64,000 nucleotides of DNA from Sarcocystis neurona (lineage: Eukaryota; Apicomplexa; Conoidasida; Eucoccidiorida; Sarcocystidae), in the NCBI GenBank assembly GCA_000727475.1, contig KL647302.1, positions 1,311,234 to 1,375,233 on the forward strand, written 5' to 3'. Below are positions 1 to 11,257 of the stretch, piece by piece. The position numbers and the translations under genes were made by a program. The notes beneath the pieces were generated by a model, which was not told where the DNA came from, made no database searches, and worked only from the letters and a program-made list of their open reading frames with translations. Within the stretch, counting starts at the first letter, position 1, and each line of letters begins with the position of its first letter.

Positions 1-1100
1 TCTCCGTTAAAATTCTCGCAGCCTGATAGCAACACCCCAGCAAAACTGCACACAGAGAGAGATACACAGTTCTGTTTGTACACCTACCTATAGGGAGAGA
101 GATGGGACGAAAGAGGGGCAGCAGCAGACAGTAATAGGTCCCTGCCCACAGCAGCGGTTGCCGCCGTAACAGCGTTTGCAGCACCGCCAGCAGCTGGGAC
201 TCCGCTGTTAGCGGAATCTGGTTCCACAGTCCTGTTGACAAAACATCAGCGGAACAACCGCAGCAGCAGTCATACGAGCCGTCCGTAATAACAGCAGCTA
301 CAGCAGCACCGGCCGCGGCCGCACCTACAGCGGCGTCTCAGCATGCATGAAGGGTAGACCATCTAAAATACCGCGCAGTCGTCTACCGAATGGACGGCGT
401 TCATGCAGAGGCTATAGGGGCAGTAGCAGCAGCAGCAAGGACACGTGTCCGGGAATACTATGGGCGCGTTCCTCACAGGAGGAATAGTGAAAAAAGGTGG
501 TCGGCAGCATGACTAGGAAAAGGAGGCCGCGCAAGCACCCGACATATGCGACCCTTCACAGATGCAGGGTCGCAGCATCAGCTATAGCAGTAAGGGGGCG
601 AGTGGGGGGACCACGAACAGCTACGGAGAGGTGTGAACACATCCTTCGGAAGTATATTCTTCTTTTACGTTCTAATAGCTTCGCGACGGGACGCGGTGTC
701 GCGGCCCACAAAACTAGACACACGTGGACACGTACACGCGCGAAGAGACACACACGTGCTTCCATATATGTATATATGATATATAAACACACAGGACGGA
801 TAGTGCAGACGCCACGTCAACACAGACATGCATACACTAGCACAGACACGCATGTGTTTACGTACGTGTTACGCGTGCAGGTGTATGTGCACATGTTTTA
901 TACGGCGGCCACACAGCCACGTGTGTGCGTGAATGCAGCTTCAGAACAGGCACGCAGCTGCAACACAGTAGCCAATGGGAACCACACGTGTAGAAAATGT
1001 TCGAGAGACGCTCTGATACCCGTCTCATAGCCATCAACACTAGTAAGCTTCACGTGTTTTCTGGCAGGGAACTCACGTGTCAGTTGTTGGCTTGTGCAAC
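1..1100. other. Non-coding stretch, CAG-rich then alternating purine-pyrimidine
   Basis: No gene is supported here. Positions 1-480 contain many scattered cagcag/gcagca triplets that form a degenerate trinucleotide-like array. Positions 700-1060 are dominated by acac/cgtg/tatgta-type alternating sequence. A long open frame on the plus strand (497-1030) has composition driven by this simple sequence and no recognisable domain or splice structure. Confidence 0.5.
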
Positions 1101-1101
1101 G

Positions 1102-1740
1102 TTACCAAATTGACGTGCGTACTCGTGTCAGTTGCTGTGTGTAGGGTTTCTCGATAGGAAGGTGCTCCTTCAGGAGCGGCGTAGCAGCAGCTGCTGCTGC
1201 TGACGACCAGGAGCACTTACACGCTCCCAGTGAACAACAGCAGAAGCGCACACCCCCTCGTACCTGTCCCACCGTACTGGCCTCGGAAGAGTCAGTCAAA
1301 AGGAAAAGCCGTTTCCCGTCTATCGTCACCTCCACTAGAGCGTTGGGGAAGAAGAGGCGCCTGTTCTCCACCTCTTGCACCATCACTTGCACTTCTGCTG
1401 CCGTCCTTGCATCTTCCTCCGGTTCGTCTCCCTGGTTGAGTTCCTCCTCGCTCGGCTGCTCGCGCTTTTGCGAAGTCTTCGTCTTCGTCCGCAGCCGCAG
1501 CGGCGGCTTCACTGGCACCCGTAGCAGCCCTTGGAGGGCGTCACAGACCAAAAGAGTTCTCCTCTGCTTGGATGAAGGGGAAGAGGAGACAGATGCGGAA
1601 GAGGAAGATTCGAACCGCATGCCCAGAGGTCGAGAGCAGCGCGAGATGATATCAGGAGCAGCCGCTGCGGTAGCCTGTTTCTTTCTCGCACGCTGCCAGT
1701 TGCTCCGGCCGTCGCATCGTTCACCTGACACGAGTCCACA
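1102..1740 (-). CDS. Uncharacterised protein, 3' exons
   Basis: These are the last two exons of a minus-strand gene that I do not recognise. The larger exon ends at 1264 (donor CAG|GTACGA) and its upstream boundary lies somewhere between about 1690 and 1760. The last exon is 1167-1102, after a 96-bp intron, with reading phase 0 on both sides. The encoded chain has a basic, Ser-rich first part, then an acidic stretch (EEELNQGDEPEED), then a compact hydrophobic/polar segment (RRLFFPNALVEVTIDGKRLF) that looks like folded protein. It ends in VRTSIW. No ATG is visible in the larger exon, so at least one 5' exon lies upstream. Coding character is judged from amino-acid balance and clean splice sites. 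No function is assigned. Confidence 0.45.
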   Translation of the reverse strand, partial: CGLVSGERCDGRSNWQRARKKQATAAAAPDIISRCSRPLGMRFESSSSASVSSSPSSKQRRTLLVCDALQGLLRVPVKPPLRLRTKTKTSQKREQPSEEELNQGDEPEEDARTAAEVQVMVQEVENRRLFFPNALVEVTIDGKRLFLLTDSSEASTVGQVRGGVRFCCCSLGACKCSWSSAAAAAATPLLKEHLPIEKPYTQQLTRVRTSIW

Positions 1741-3032
1741 CGCTCCTACGACGTTCTGGCTGTTTATCTATGCGGGGCGTGTCGACGTAGTTAGTTAGGC
1801 GTGAACAGAGAGTCGCCCTCATATACGTGTGTGCAGCCTCTCTTGACGGTGGATCTTCGTAAACGCGGAAAGATACGTGATTCTACCTATGAACAAGGAA
1901 ACAGGTGTACGCCTATCTGTGGCTAGAGGCAGACGCACGTATCTGGGCAGACGCTCTGACGTGCACCCACCGCCGGGCATCGCTACGCGGTCCCCACCTT
2001 CCCTTTCAAAACGTTGCAGACGGAGCAGAGCCCTCGCGTGGAGTGCGTACGTGCGGCTCGCTCAGACGGGAGAACGTGTGACATTTTACGCCGACTAAGA
2101 GAAGCTGATGCTTCAAAGTGCCTGGGCATCCGTGGATCAGGGTTTACGCTGCAGTGAGGACCTGTCCCGTCGAGCTACACCGCCGGTCAGGAGCGAGCAG
2201 ACGCCGACACCAGTGGCACTTTCCACTTTTCACGGAGGGGATGTTGCATGCAGGGACTGGCATCAGCGTAGAAGCAGCACATCTGCCGTGTTTCACGTCT
2301 TCATGTGATTACGGCGCTGAATAGCGCTTGTCCGGTCAAAGCAACAAAACGCGAACGCAGTGGCATTTAAAACAAATTTATACGTGTACGTGGTCGTGCA
2401 GCGGCAGACACCGATAAACACTTGTAGAAGAGCGCTGCTCACGTAAAGGAGCAGGTTTTCGAAGATGTGGAACAAAGCTCTTCAAGTGCGGCATGTGGCC
2501 GGGAATCAAACGCGACAAAAACGCTCTCTGACAAAAATCTGCGGATCACTGCTCACCAGAGAGGGAGTATGCAACGTAAAGGCAAAACGTCACACGGTAG
2601 TTTCAACAAAAAAAGAACGTGGACAGCCTGTCCATACAAAGAGAGAGGTGGGCGAGAGAAGAGGGGAAAAACAGTAGCGATCGAAGTGTTACCTACGAAG
2701 GGGAGAAACGGAAAAAGCAATGTGTGCCACCTGGACACCGTCTGCAGGCATCGCGAGTACGTGCGTGCTAGACTCCTAAGGACAAGCACACTCTTCCAGT
2801 ATTCGAACTGCGGTGAAGTCCCTTAGAGGGCGAATACAAGTGAGACTCTGTTTTCACACTCATGCGCACAAGCACACGGATGTAAATACCTCTGCGTAAG
2901 GGTGCACGGCGTTCTTCGTGTTCTGTTCTAGTGCACGCAGCGTTAAATCCTACAGTCCCTCAATGCCGGTTTGTCGTGGACCCGGCGAGCACGTCCTGGC
3001 AACTGAGAGTGCTGTGCAAACTTCGTGACGTA
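1741..3032. other. Intergenic or 5' region without a supported gene
   Basis: No convincing exon was placed here. Positions 2460-2730 are purine-rich on the plus strand, and therefore pyrimidine-rich on the minus strand. This could be a leader/promoter region for the minus-strand gene ending at 1102, similar to the pyrimidine-rich leader of PEPCK. A 119-codon plus-strand frame at 2467-2826 begins with GTG, has a composition biased by the purine tract, and is not called. Confidence 0.35.
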
Positions 3033-5475
3033 TTACAGTCGTAAGAGAAGGAAAAAAGTAGTAGCTCTTGCTATTTGCAGGTAGCGACACCTGCGTGCGA
3101 ACACGAGACACGCGTCTGTACGCGCAGGTCAAGCGGATGGAAACATGAAATGTCGAAGGGCAGGGCGAAGAACGGCCCTCTCTTCGTCTTGTTGTACACA
3201 TCAACGTATATATTCCGCAATTCACATACAGCAAGTCGAGAGATACACATAGTCAGTGCTGCTGCCCGAAGCAGACAAATAAGTACGTACTTCTGAGCGG
3301 GCAAATATGTTCACGTGTGCACGTGTGTAGTTGTACGTTAGAAATCACATACGGACGCGTACACACACGGAACTACATTTATAAGAATACGCGCACGCAC
3401 ACACACACGAGCAGTAATAGCCAAAAAGGAAACACACGCGCGAATATGCATACGTTGGAATGAACAAAAAGGGAACTCACCTAGCCACGCGACCTCCTCG
3501 TACTCAGTGTCGCTTAGCAGCTTGACAATGCGTCCTGAGCGCAGCAACAAATTCGAAGAAGAGCGCGACCACTTCGTTGGAAGAAGTGCAGACTGGAGGA
3601 ATCAAGCGTACATCGAGCGTAGACGAGGAAGCAAGGCCATGGATGTAGGACACACCTTCCGCGCAGGTGCGAGCTGCTCTTTGCACAGCTAGCTGCTCAC
3701 GTACACGCACACATACACATAGGTGTGCAGATTGAGAGAGGATTTCTACAACCGCGTGAAGAGAGGGATTCAAGAGAGGCACATGGGTCTGCACACGTCT
3801 TCAACTCCAGACAGGTCCTACACCAGTACATGTACGTCGCTAGGTACCTGAGGTGTCAGCGAGAGGAGGACATCGCGAACAGCGGCCTCTGAAAGATAGC
3901 GGGCGTCACTCACCCTGCAGACCTGCATACACGCCGCCATCTGGATCTTGCAGGAACGACTCCGCGCCCTACGCAGCAGGTAACAGAAGAGATAACGTAC
4001 GTAGAACACGCATGGGTAGGCACACGAACATGGAGTGGAGACGGAAACACAGTTCATATACACCTTAGAAATGGCCATGAACAACAGTGACAGTCAACGA
4101 GAGACACATGCGGAAGCAAAGTGTGCGAAAGAGACGAAGAGAAGGGAATTAAAGAGATAAATCAGTGACCACACAACGGAACAGGCAAACTCATCACAAT
4201 ACGCGAACGACCAGCTACGTGGCAGGCGTCGATGCAGGCGAAAAGGTGACAGCGAAGGGGAAAATCGTTGAAGAGAGAAATATCCGTGTTCTATGAGTAG
4301 AGGCGTCCACAGGATGTCGGACACAGTACGCGAAAACGGCAAGGGGTGTGGGGATAACAGCGAATGATGTTTTTCTTGACGCTGGGAAAAGTGGGTTTCA
4401 GACGTAAGGGTACGCGTATAACCTCACTGACGTGCATACGTCTACAAATTTGAACAGAAGGGCGCAGAGAAAGACGGTGGCCGTCCTCAGCGCAGTGGAA
4501 CGAACCATCGCCGGAGGGCTGTAACCTGTGACACACATGAGGAACATCGTACAAATTTAAAGCTTGCCGCACATTGTGCCTGTACGCGCGTGTACGCACG
4601 TACACGTACACCACGACGCTGCGCGCATACATGTGTATGCGTACACACATTTCGCGTATACACATTCATACACACTAAACACGTAGAGATACGTACATGC
4701 GTACATGCGTACACACACGCATGCGTATACATGGAACGTACGTGTGGGTATGCTTAGGCGTAGGAGGGAGCGCACGAAGACATCTATGGGCGAATTCGAA
4801 CATTGCCGTTGACCTGGCTGCTGTCTTTTAATTGAAAAGGTGCAGGATATAAGCTTTGCCGAATTTCCCTTTCGGACTTCAGCACCACATCTTGGGCTAT
4901 CGTGTATGTGGCCGGCTACATTACATGCTAGATAATTTGTGGTAAAACGGTTGATTGACTCGTGAACATGAGACGTACGGTAATTCTGAGCCAGTCTTGT
5001 TCGGCTACTACGCCATGTCGAAGCGGGCGGCCCCGGAAATCAGCCGTGTCTGCAGCTCGCGGAACCCGTTAAAGACTCGTGACACACCCAGCTGCTCACG
5101 CATAAAATGGCCCCCACTTAAAATACTCCGTAGTGCGGGAGGTAACTTTTGAGAATATTTCATGTGTAGGGCACCACCGATTGGAAGCGGTGGCTAAGGT
5201 AGATTCGGTACGTTTAATGCACGGACAACAAAGAGACTGTGCAACTTACAGAAGAACCAGAAAATACCTACCAGCACGGTGTCGTCGTATCTCAGTATCT
5301 CTACATCTTCGTTGTTGAGGACTCTTAACAGTTGCTCCCAGCGTTCTTCCTCATCTCGATCTTCACACATACGCAGAAGCAGTCGAAGGAGCTGCGACTG
5401 CACAGACCCCCCGTAGACCAGCAGATCCACCAAAAATGCTAGCCCCACCGGCACTAGAATGGCACGAAGTTTCAT
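3033..5475 (-). CDS. Uncharacterised 199-aa protein with N-terminal hydrophobic segment
   Basis: This is a five-exon gene model on the minus strand: 5475-5272, 5091-5012, 3968-3848, 3592-3481 and 3115-3033. The phases are compatible at every junction (0, 2, 0, 1) and total 600 nt including the stop. The ATG at 5475 opens a hydrophobic N-terminus (MKLRAILVPVGLAFLVDLLV), a possible signal anchor. A charged helical stretch (CEDRDEEERWEQLL) follows, then segments that look helical throughout. I do not recognise a family. The final exon is the least certain; an alternative acceptor would give a shorter C-terminus. The large intron between exons 2 and 3 (3969-5011) holds an alternating purine-pyrimidine tract. 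The gene could encode a small membrane-associated or organellar protein, but this is inference only. Confidence 0.55.
4560..4760. repeat. Alternating purine-pyrimidine (gtac/cgtg/tatg) tract
   Basis: About 200 bp of near-continuous alternating purine-pyrimidine sequence built from gtacgc, cgtaca, tgcgta and cacacg steps. It lies inside the long intron of the minus-strand gene 3033-5475. Sequence of this kind can adopt left-handed DNA and commonly gives rise to spurious open frames in several phases, as it does here. Confidence 0.6.
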
Positions 5476-6574
5476 CACGCAAACACAGTAGTCCGGTTTT
5501 GCTGGCCTGAAGGCATAGGTGCACAAATAGATATATATTTCCCCGTGCGTGTATTAAGAGAGGAAAGCCGCACCCGACTCGCTGAAGTAACGCCGCAGGT
5601 GGTCATGCCTCTATTCGCCCTGCCGCTGCTGTCGCAGGCTCGCCACCGCTGTCGGGTTATGTGGAGTTTCCTCGTTGCTCCCCCTTACGTAATCTCTATA
5701 GAGTTCGTCGTGCTTATCTTGGGGTTGCTGGTGGCTGGTCCTCTTGCTGCCGCCGCTGCGGTTGTTGTCTTTTCTGGTGTGATGCTGCTGTCGTCCTTCG
5801 TGGTATTCCTGCCAGAGTTGTTCTATTGTCGGTGCTGCTCGTGCGCCGGCGGGCGCATACCGTTTGCTGTGGGACTTAGCAGCCCTTGCTGCGCAACGAA
5901 TCTGGTGTTGTCAGTAACAAAACCGGGAACGCCTATCAAGCCCCATTAAATGTGCGCAGCGGACTGATGTTCGCAGCACGTTACGGTGCCGTCACACGAG
6001 AGACCGATATTAACCACAATAGAGCAGTGGGAAATGAAGATTTCTTTGTTCTTGCCCATCAGCAAAAGTATGCGACATGGAAACTCTTAGTTGCAGCCGC
6101 ACACGAGCTACGGATACATCAGCTCGAACAGCACACACGTGAACAGAGAACGCACGCAGTTGCGCAGCACGACCATAAACCAAGCTGTCTCCATATTAAC
6201 ACGAATGTTGTGTGTGCAACTGTATGCTGTTCTTTTTGCCAAGACCTTGAACAAAGAACAAACCGTCAGTACGCATTCTGGATTTTCCCGTCTACCCTGA
6301 CTACGCTAGGGGCTAGTGGCACCTTTTTTGTTGCACGCGACAAGTCCAGTCGAGGCAACAACAACGTGTTCAGCAGCAATGTGTCAGGCGTTCTACACTG
6401 AGGTACACATAAAGGCGAGACTTCAGACGGGAGAATAGAAAATGATGGAACCTGCATCGTAGAAAGCACGATGAAGCACAAAAGGAGAAAAACTGGCAGA
6501 TGTCTTCCGTTGGCGTGCATGCCACCTGCTTGCGGATCTCTGTGCTTTCTCTATCAGATCAGACTCAGCCGCCA

Positions 6575-6676
6575 GGATAGGGTCATTGCCGCCCCCTGTC
6601 ACCACGTGCAGTACCCCAGTACCCTGGATAGGGTCATTGCCGCCCCCTGTCACCACGTGCAGTACCCCAGTACCCT
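6575..6676. repeat. Perfect two-copy 51-bp tandem duplication
   Basis: The unit beginning ggatagggtcattgccgccc occurs at 6575-6625 and again at 6626-6676 with no difference between copies. The unit length of 51 is a multiple of three, but no supported gene spans it. Confidence 0.9.
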
Positions 6677-7193
6677 GGTACAGGATTGCAATACACTGCG
6701 CGTATGGTGGAAACCGGACGGACGCATACGACTTCGTAGAGATCCGTGTTCCGGCAAATGTTTGACCCTGCCTGTCTTTTTGTAACAGCACACCAATGCA
6801 AAGTATTTTCTATTTTCTTCCCGTCTGTGCTGCATCGTGTCTTCTGCGGTGCATGTTCTGTCACCTCTCACTTTTTCCGTTCCACATCTCGACGTTTACT
6901 GTAAGCTGCGGTTTATTCGGTTGGGAAATTTCGTCGAAGGCACGCAGCTTTATGCAAGGCTTGGGTAGAAAGCACTTCATTTGACGTGGCAAGCACCGCC
7001 TTCCTAGATGTGTAAAAATTTAACCTTATTCGGCGTCATGTTCTGCGTCGGAAGTCCAGACACACTCAGGAACTGGCAGTACTAGCTGTATCGTCTTTGC
7101 ACTCCAGCGAATAGAGCGATACACTAATGATAGCTTACAGTACAGTACGGGAGTGGAAGTCAAGATACACAAAACGACCCTGCGCCCATATAC

Positions 7194-7619
7194 TCATAAC
7201 CCCTGACCTGCAAAAATTCTTTGTAAATTTAGAGCACGAGCAGGAAGTCCTCTCTGCGTAGACGTCCTCAAAGGAGAACAACCCAACGCCTGGAATAGGT
7301 CCGACGTATTCCAGTCTTTCAACGTGCTTCTATCTGCGCCTCTCCTCCAGTCATCTTTAGCGCAGACGGCGGTGTAAGAGCACTGCCACCGCTCCTTTTT
7401 TGTTGCAGAGCTGCACTTGAGCGCCTTATTCAAACGCATGTATTTCGGTAAAACATGACAACTCCCGCACTCAGTACAGCGCCATCGGATTTCAGCACAT
7501 GTGCACCTAAATATGTATGCATCATTACAAGGCAGATCTGGTGTGTTGTTGCCGAAGACACGATCGACCGTGAACCACAGTTCCTGGTGGCACGGTAAGG
7601 TATAAGAAGTGAGCCGCAT
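7194..7619 (-). CDS. Candidate Cys-rich small protein (141 codons)
   Basis: An ATG-initiated, intronless frame on the minus strand. Its middle part is rich in Cys, including FRCTCAEIRWRCTECGSC and later a CSYTAVC segment, which could bind zinc. No known family is recognised. At this length a chance frame is possible, and there are no supporting neighbours or splice structure. It could equally be non-coding. Confidence 0.22.
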   Translation of the reverse strand: MRLTSYTLPCHQELWFTVDRVFGNNTPDLPCNDAYIFRCTCAEIRWRCTECGSCHVLPKYMRLNKALKCSSATKKERWQCSYTAVCAKDDWRRGADRSTLKDWNTSDLFQALGCSPLRTSTQRGLPARALNLQRIFAGQGL

Positions 7620-8365
7620 CCACGCATAATGACCTGTACCCGATTGACTTCCATTATCAGTCGAAAGAGGGACATCTTCAACATCCTCTTGGCTGCAGTG
7701 CTTCTAGAAATGACTCAACTCATACAGGGCGAAAAATACCACACAGCACAGGCCCTATGCTATGACACGCGATCTTGTCTTGGGAGCGCACGTGTCACAC
7801 GTCGACCTATAAAGTGACCACCTTTTCCTGCTCATACAGTCCCACGCCTACCCAAAATACCCACTTAAACACATCGAGGCGTAAGTTTACGGCTGCAGGA
7901 TGAGCAAATGTCTTGCACGCGCACACTCCGGCTGTCGTACACGTATACTTCCGTACATTTTAACGCTCTTTTTACGCGCTAGTGTAGAGCGTAATCTAGA
8001 CGACAGCAAACCGATCGTGTGGTCGAAAGAGGGCACGAGCTCTCAAACATTTTTGCCCAGAACTGGACGGGTGGGGGTCGGGGTTCGACATGACACCTCT
8101 AGCACAACACAGCAGAAGAGAACGCACGTGTTATCAGAGCGGCACGGTCCAACTTCAGGGAGCCTTCGTTCCGCGATGGTGATGCATTTTTGTACGTTAT
8201 GATAAACGCTCGCAGCACAGCTCCTGGACTTGTACGCTAAGACACATGACTAGGTAGACAATTCCTACGTGGGCATTTGTGAGCTGATGCATCGTCGCAT
8301 CACACGAGTGTTTCTACAAATCTCCGAACAGTCATCTTGCATGAATAGTACATGTACGGCAGTAC

Positions 8366-8398
8366 ATATATATGCATATATATATATACATATATGTG
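8366..8398. repeat. TA-rich dinucleotide microsatellite
   Basis: Interrupted tatatg/tatata repeat just downstream of the stop codon of the coiled-coil gene on the minus strand. Confidence 0.8.
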
Positions 8399-8420
8399 AA
8401 TCTGTCTATATCTGCGGAGG

Positions 8421-9570
8421 TCACAGATTCTTTTGGCGGCAGACGACGCGTGCCGCCGCCAGGCGCGCGATGATCCCATCAATTACGTTGTCCGTTGACG
8501 AAGCAGATTCAAGTACTTTCAAACTCTCTTCTTTTGCCTACAACAATAATGGCAAAATTGCCAACGTTAGAAGTTATCTAGCACCGGCAGACGCCACGCC
8601 TGAATTTACAAACGAACAAACCTGCTGAACGCGCTTGGTTGCGCATCTGCGGAAGCTCTCCAACTGCCGTTTGTGAAGCACAGCTACGGAAAAGAGAATC
8701 AACTGTGAAGGAATGCGTGTGCAAACGTGGTTGTTTTGCACGTAAACCCGCACATGCATATGTGTTCGAAGGCGTTCACAGCCGCGCGTGTGCAACAAAT
8801 GTTTACAACGTGAACGCACGCACACACAGGCACTTACGCTTGCGTACAAGTGGACATCCGTCGTCCTGCTGACTTTTGTGTCCTGTCGGTGACGTATATG
8901 CTCACACTTACGTATCCAGGTGACAAAGTCTGCTCTATCAATTCTACTGCTCGTGGAAGTGTACACCACACGCTCATTTGGAGCGGAACGGCAACTGACC
9001 TAGGGCTTCACGTTTCGCGTTGAAGGCTTTGAGTGTCTGTGCTGCTTCTTGCTCAAGTGCCTGCAAGCCCACATTTCTCCTGTCTCCACCATGCCGTTGA
9101 GCACGAAAACGCGCTTGTTACCTGTACTACGTCTTCCTGGCCAGCGTTTTTAACGGCTTATCGACAACTTGTTACCTTCAGAAGGGTGCCTTGTTCGTGG
9201 AAAAAGGAAAGAAGAGAGCGTTTTTGAGCACGGACATTTTCTAAGTGGGCGCATAACGCGCCTGCCGAAAGTTGGTGCTTGTCTTTTAGAGCCGCAATGG
9301 ACGAGAGTACGTGCTTTTTCAGTCGGCGTCTTTCGGCCCTAACGAAATACAGCGTTTTCTCATAGAGGGAGTCCAGAACCTTTTGAAAGCGTTCTTCCTT
9401 CGCTTTTTGCGCCTCTTGAAATCTGGTGGAAGGATGCACTCACGAGGCAACGATATAAAATCTCCGAATACAAGGGAAACCCACCTAGTTTGAACTAGAT
9501 GGAGAAACGCTTGCATCTCGTTACTGTCGCAGTTCTCAATAAAAGTTTCGAGTTTGTCCAGGGACTCCAT
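8421..9570 (-). CDS. Coiled-coil protein, 190 aa, function unknown
   Basis: The five-exon model is 9570-9485, 9422-9176, 9060-9000, 8683-8622 and 8537-8421, 573 nt including the stop, with matching phases 2, 0, 1 and 0 at the junctions. The start is the ATG at 9570 (MESLDKLETF...); the in-frame codon upstream is only a GTG. The product is almost wholly charged alpha-helix with heptad-like spacing, for example FQEAQKAKEERFQKVLDSL, then LKALEQEAAQTLKAFNAKRE, then KRVQQAKEESLKVLESA. No transmembrane segment or signal peptide is seen. The acceptor of exon 4 has a strong pyrimidine tract. Such small coiled-coil proteins occur in cytoskeletal, kinetochore and trafficking complexes, but nothing here decides between them. 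Confidence 0.75.
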
Positions 9571-11257
9571 GGGATACACAGAGAAGCATTAAGGAAGTTA
9601 AGACACGGTGTCAGGTGGTAACTTGGTCCTGGCAAAAGGAACTGCGTAAACGCACACTCCGGCCAGCACGGAACGGATTACACAAAGTGAGAGGTTACTA
9701 CACAGTCAAAAGAGGGACTATCGTTACAAGTCGCCTAAGCCGGAATACGAGCAAACGTTTCGTCTTCTGCAACCGAATTAAAACGTCAACAAAGAATTAT
9801 CAGCAAGGAAGCGTTAGCGTCGGGTTTGTAGGCTGTAACCAGAGCTGACGCCCAGCGAAGTCGTGCACTACGTGGTACAGCAGCACCCTCAGTTGCACAA
9901 CGACTGTTGAAGCAGGTGCTGGTTTGGGGAATACCCGACTTCTTCCGTGCTCAACAGTTAGGTCTATGCTGGGGCACCAAGGCTCCTCTCCGCGAGTGCG
10001 CGCATTTAGACACTGGTGCGCACTGTCAGGAAGCTGGGTGTACATACAACCGAAGTATCGCACAGCCGCCGCGGTGGTTCAACGAGGACCAACCAGCAAA
10101 GTGCCGGCGCCGTGGAGGCTACTTGGCATTCACAGAAAGGTGAGTCTGCGTTCCTTAAGGGAGAAGTCACACGGTTTTACAGTACACGTGAGCGTCTTTT
10201 TCCACGGTCCCGGCGTAGCTGAAGAAGGCAACGTAAGACTGGTGCTCTTTTCTCCGTTAAACTGTGTTTTAGTTCCTTCATACAAATGAGGGGGGGCGGT
10301 TCTAGCTGCTCCCTGCTACTGCAGGAGTGTGCGTTGTGCGGTGTAAGTTTTCGGTGTAACACTGTATGTCGGACAACAAACCGTGTGTCCGAGAGCGTCC
10401 TATCATCTCGTCTGGAAGTGTCGTACATTGTTTAAGGGAGTTGACCAGCTGAGCCTATCTCAAGTATAAAAAAAGGCCCCGTGACCTACGGGAACGGCCA
10501 GCGGACAGGCCAGAAGTTTACTCTTCTAAACATTCCGCTACTCGAGAAGGCACGCTTGACGTTCATCAAGGATAGTAATCCCTGTTACGCGGTACCTCAA
10601 GTGTGGTACCTTCGGTGGCGATACACTTTCACCACAGGCATATGAACATATATAATCACGAATACACAAGTAGGTGTGCATAAGTAGGAGCAATTATACC
10701 CGTAGGTTTAAGTATATAGGTGCTGCAGTCACAGCTGCCAAAAAGTATCCACAGGACATAAAATCTCTTCGTACGTATAGACACCTGTGTAATGGTGCAG
10801 GGCAGCTCGTCGATCGTGGCACTTGATGGAGTATGTGACTGTCTAGCTGAAATCGGCCGACAACAAGCATACACGCACTGGCACTGACCTGCGTCACTTA
10901 CTGCTTGAAAAACACCTTCATGGAGAGGACTCACCAAAAGACCTCAACACGGATATCACCCTACCAGCCTACACGGAGTACACGGTGGAGTACTACCAGA
11001 TACCACAATACTTGCAGCCTTGCACATAAACCAGTCACGAGTTCCTGAGCAGCAACGGGTATGTGCACAGTGTGCAGATTGAAAAGATGTCGCGTAACGG
11101 TATTACTGATGACTCGCTCCTTCCCTCTGTACCTACACACCGCGTTCTAAAATAGAAGTCAAGAGAAGACAAACAACGTCGTCACTTTGTGCACGCAGGT
11201 ACTCCGCTGAAAGCCACTTTAGAAATGCAGAAAGATCGAATTTAGCGCAACTTCTTT
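9571..11257. other. Intergenic stretch, no supported gene
   Basis: This lies between the start of the coiled-coil gene and the 3' end of the HSP20 gene, both on the minus strand. It probably contains the promoter of the former and the 3' UTR of the latter. Overlapping open frames on both strands at 9.8-10.4 kb lack ATG starts in good context and splice structure. A GGTACC palindrome occurs twice, 14 bp apart, near 10591-10610. Confidence 0.4.

Larger units (their letters stand above)
5476..8420. other. Stretch with no confidently supported gene
   Basis: The region contains a CTG-rich plus-strand stretch at 5600-5880, whose complement is the cagcag type seen elsewhere. It also holds a 51-bp tandem duplication at 6575-6676 and an AT-rich dinucleotide tract at 8366-8398. 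An open frame on the plus strand at 5968-6401 (from an ATG) and one on the minus strand at 7619-7194 are long enough to note, but lack splice context or a known domain. The minus one is listed separately. Confidence 0.4.

Noticed and set aside
497..1030. 177-codon plus-strand open frame
   Set aside because: Composition is driven by alternating acac/cgtg/tatgta simple sequence, several phases are open at once, and there is no domain or splice support.
5545..5949. 134-codon plus-strand frame with hydrophobic stretches
   Set aside because: GTG start. The hydrophobicity comes from CTG/GTT-rich sequence that is the complement of the cagcag-type blocks. No splice or domain support.
8912..8946. Extra exon in the coiled-coil gene
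   Set aside because: It has splice-like ends, but skipping it gives a better phase match and an unbroken coiled coil using a stronger acceptor at 8683. It is kept only as a possible cassette.
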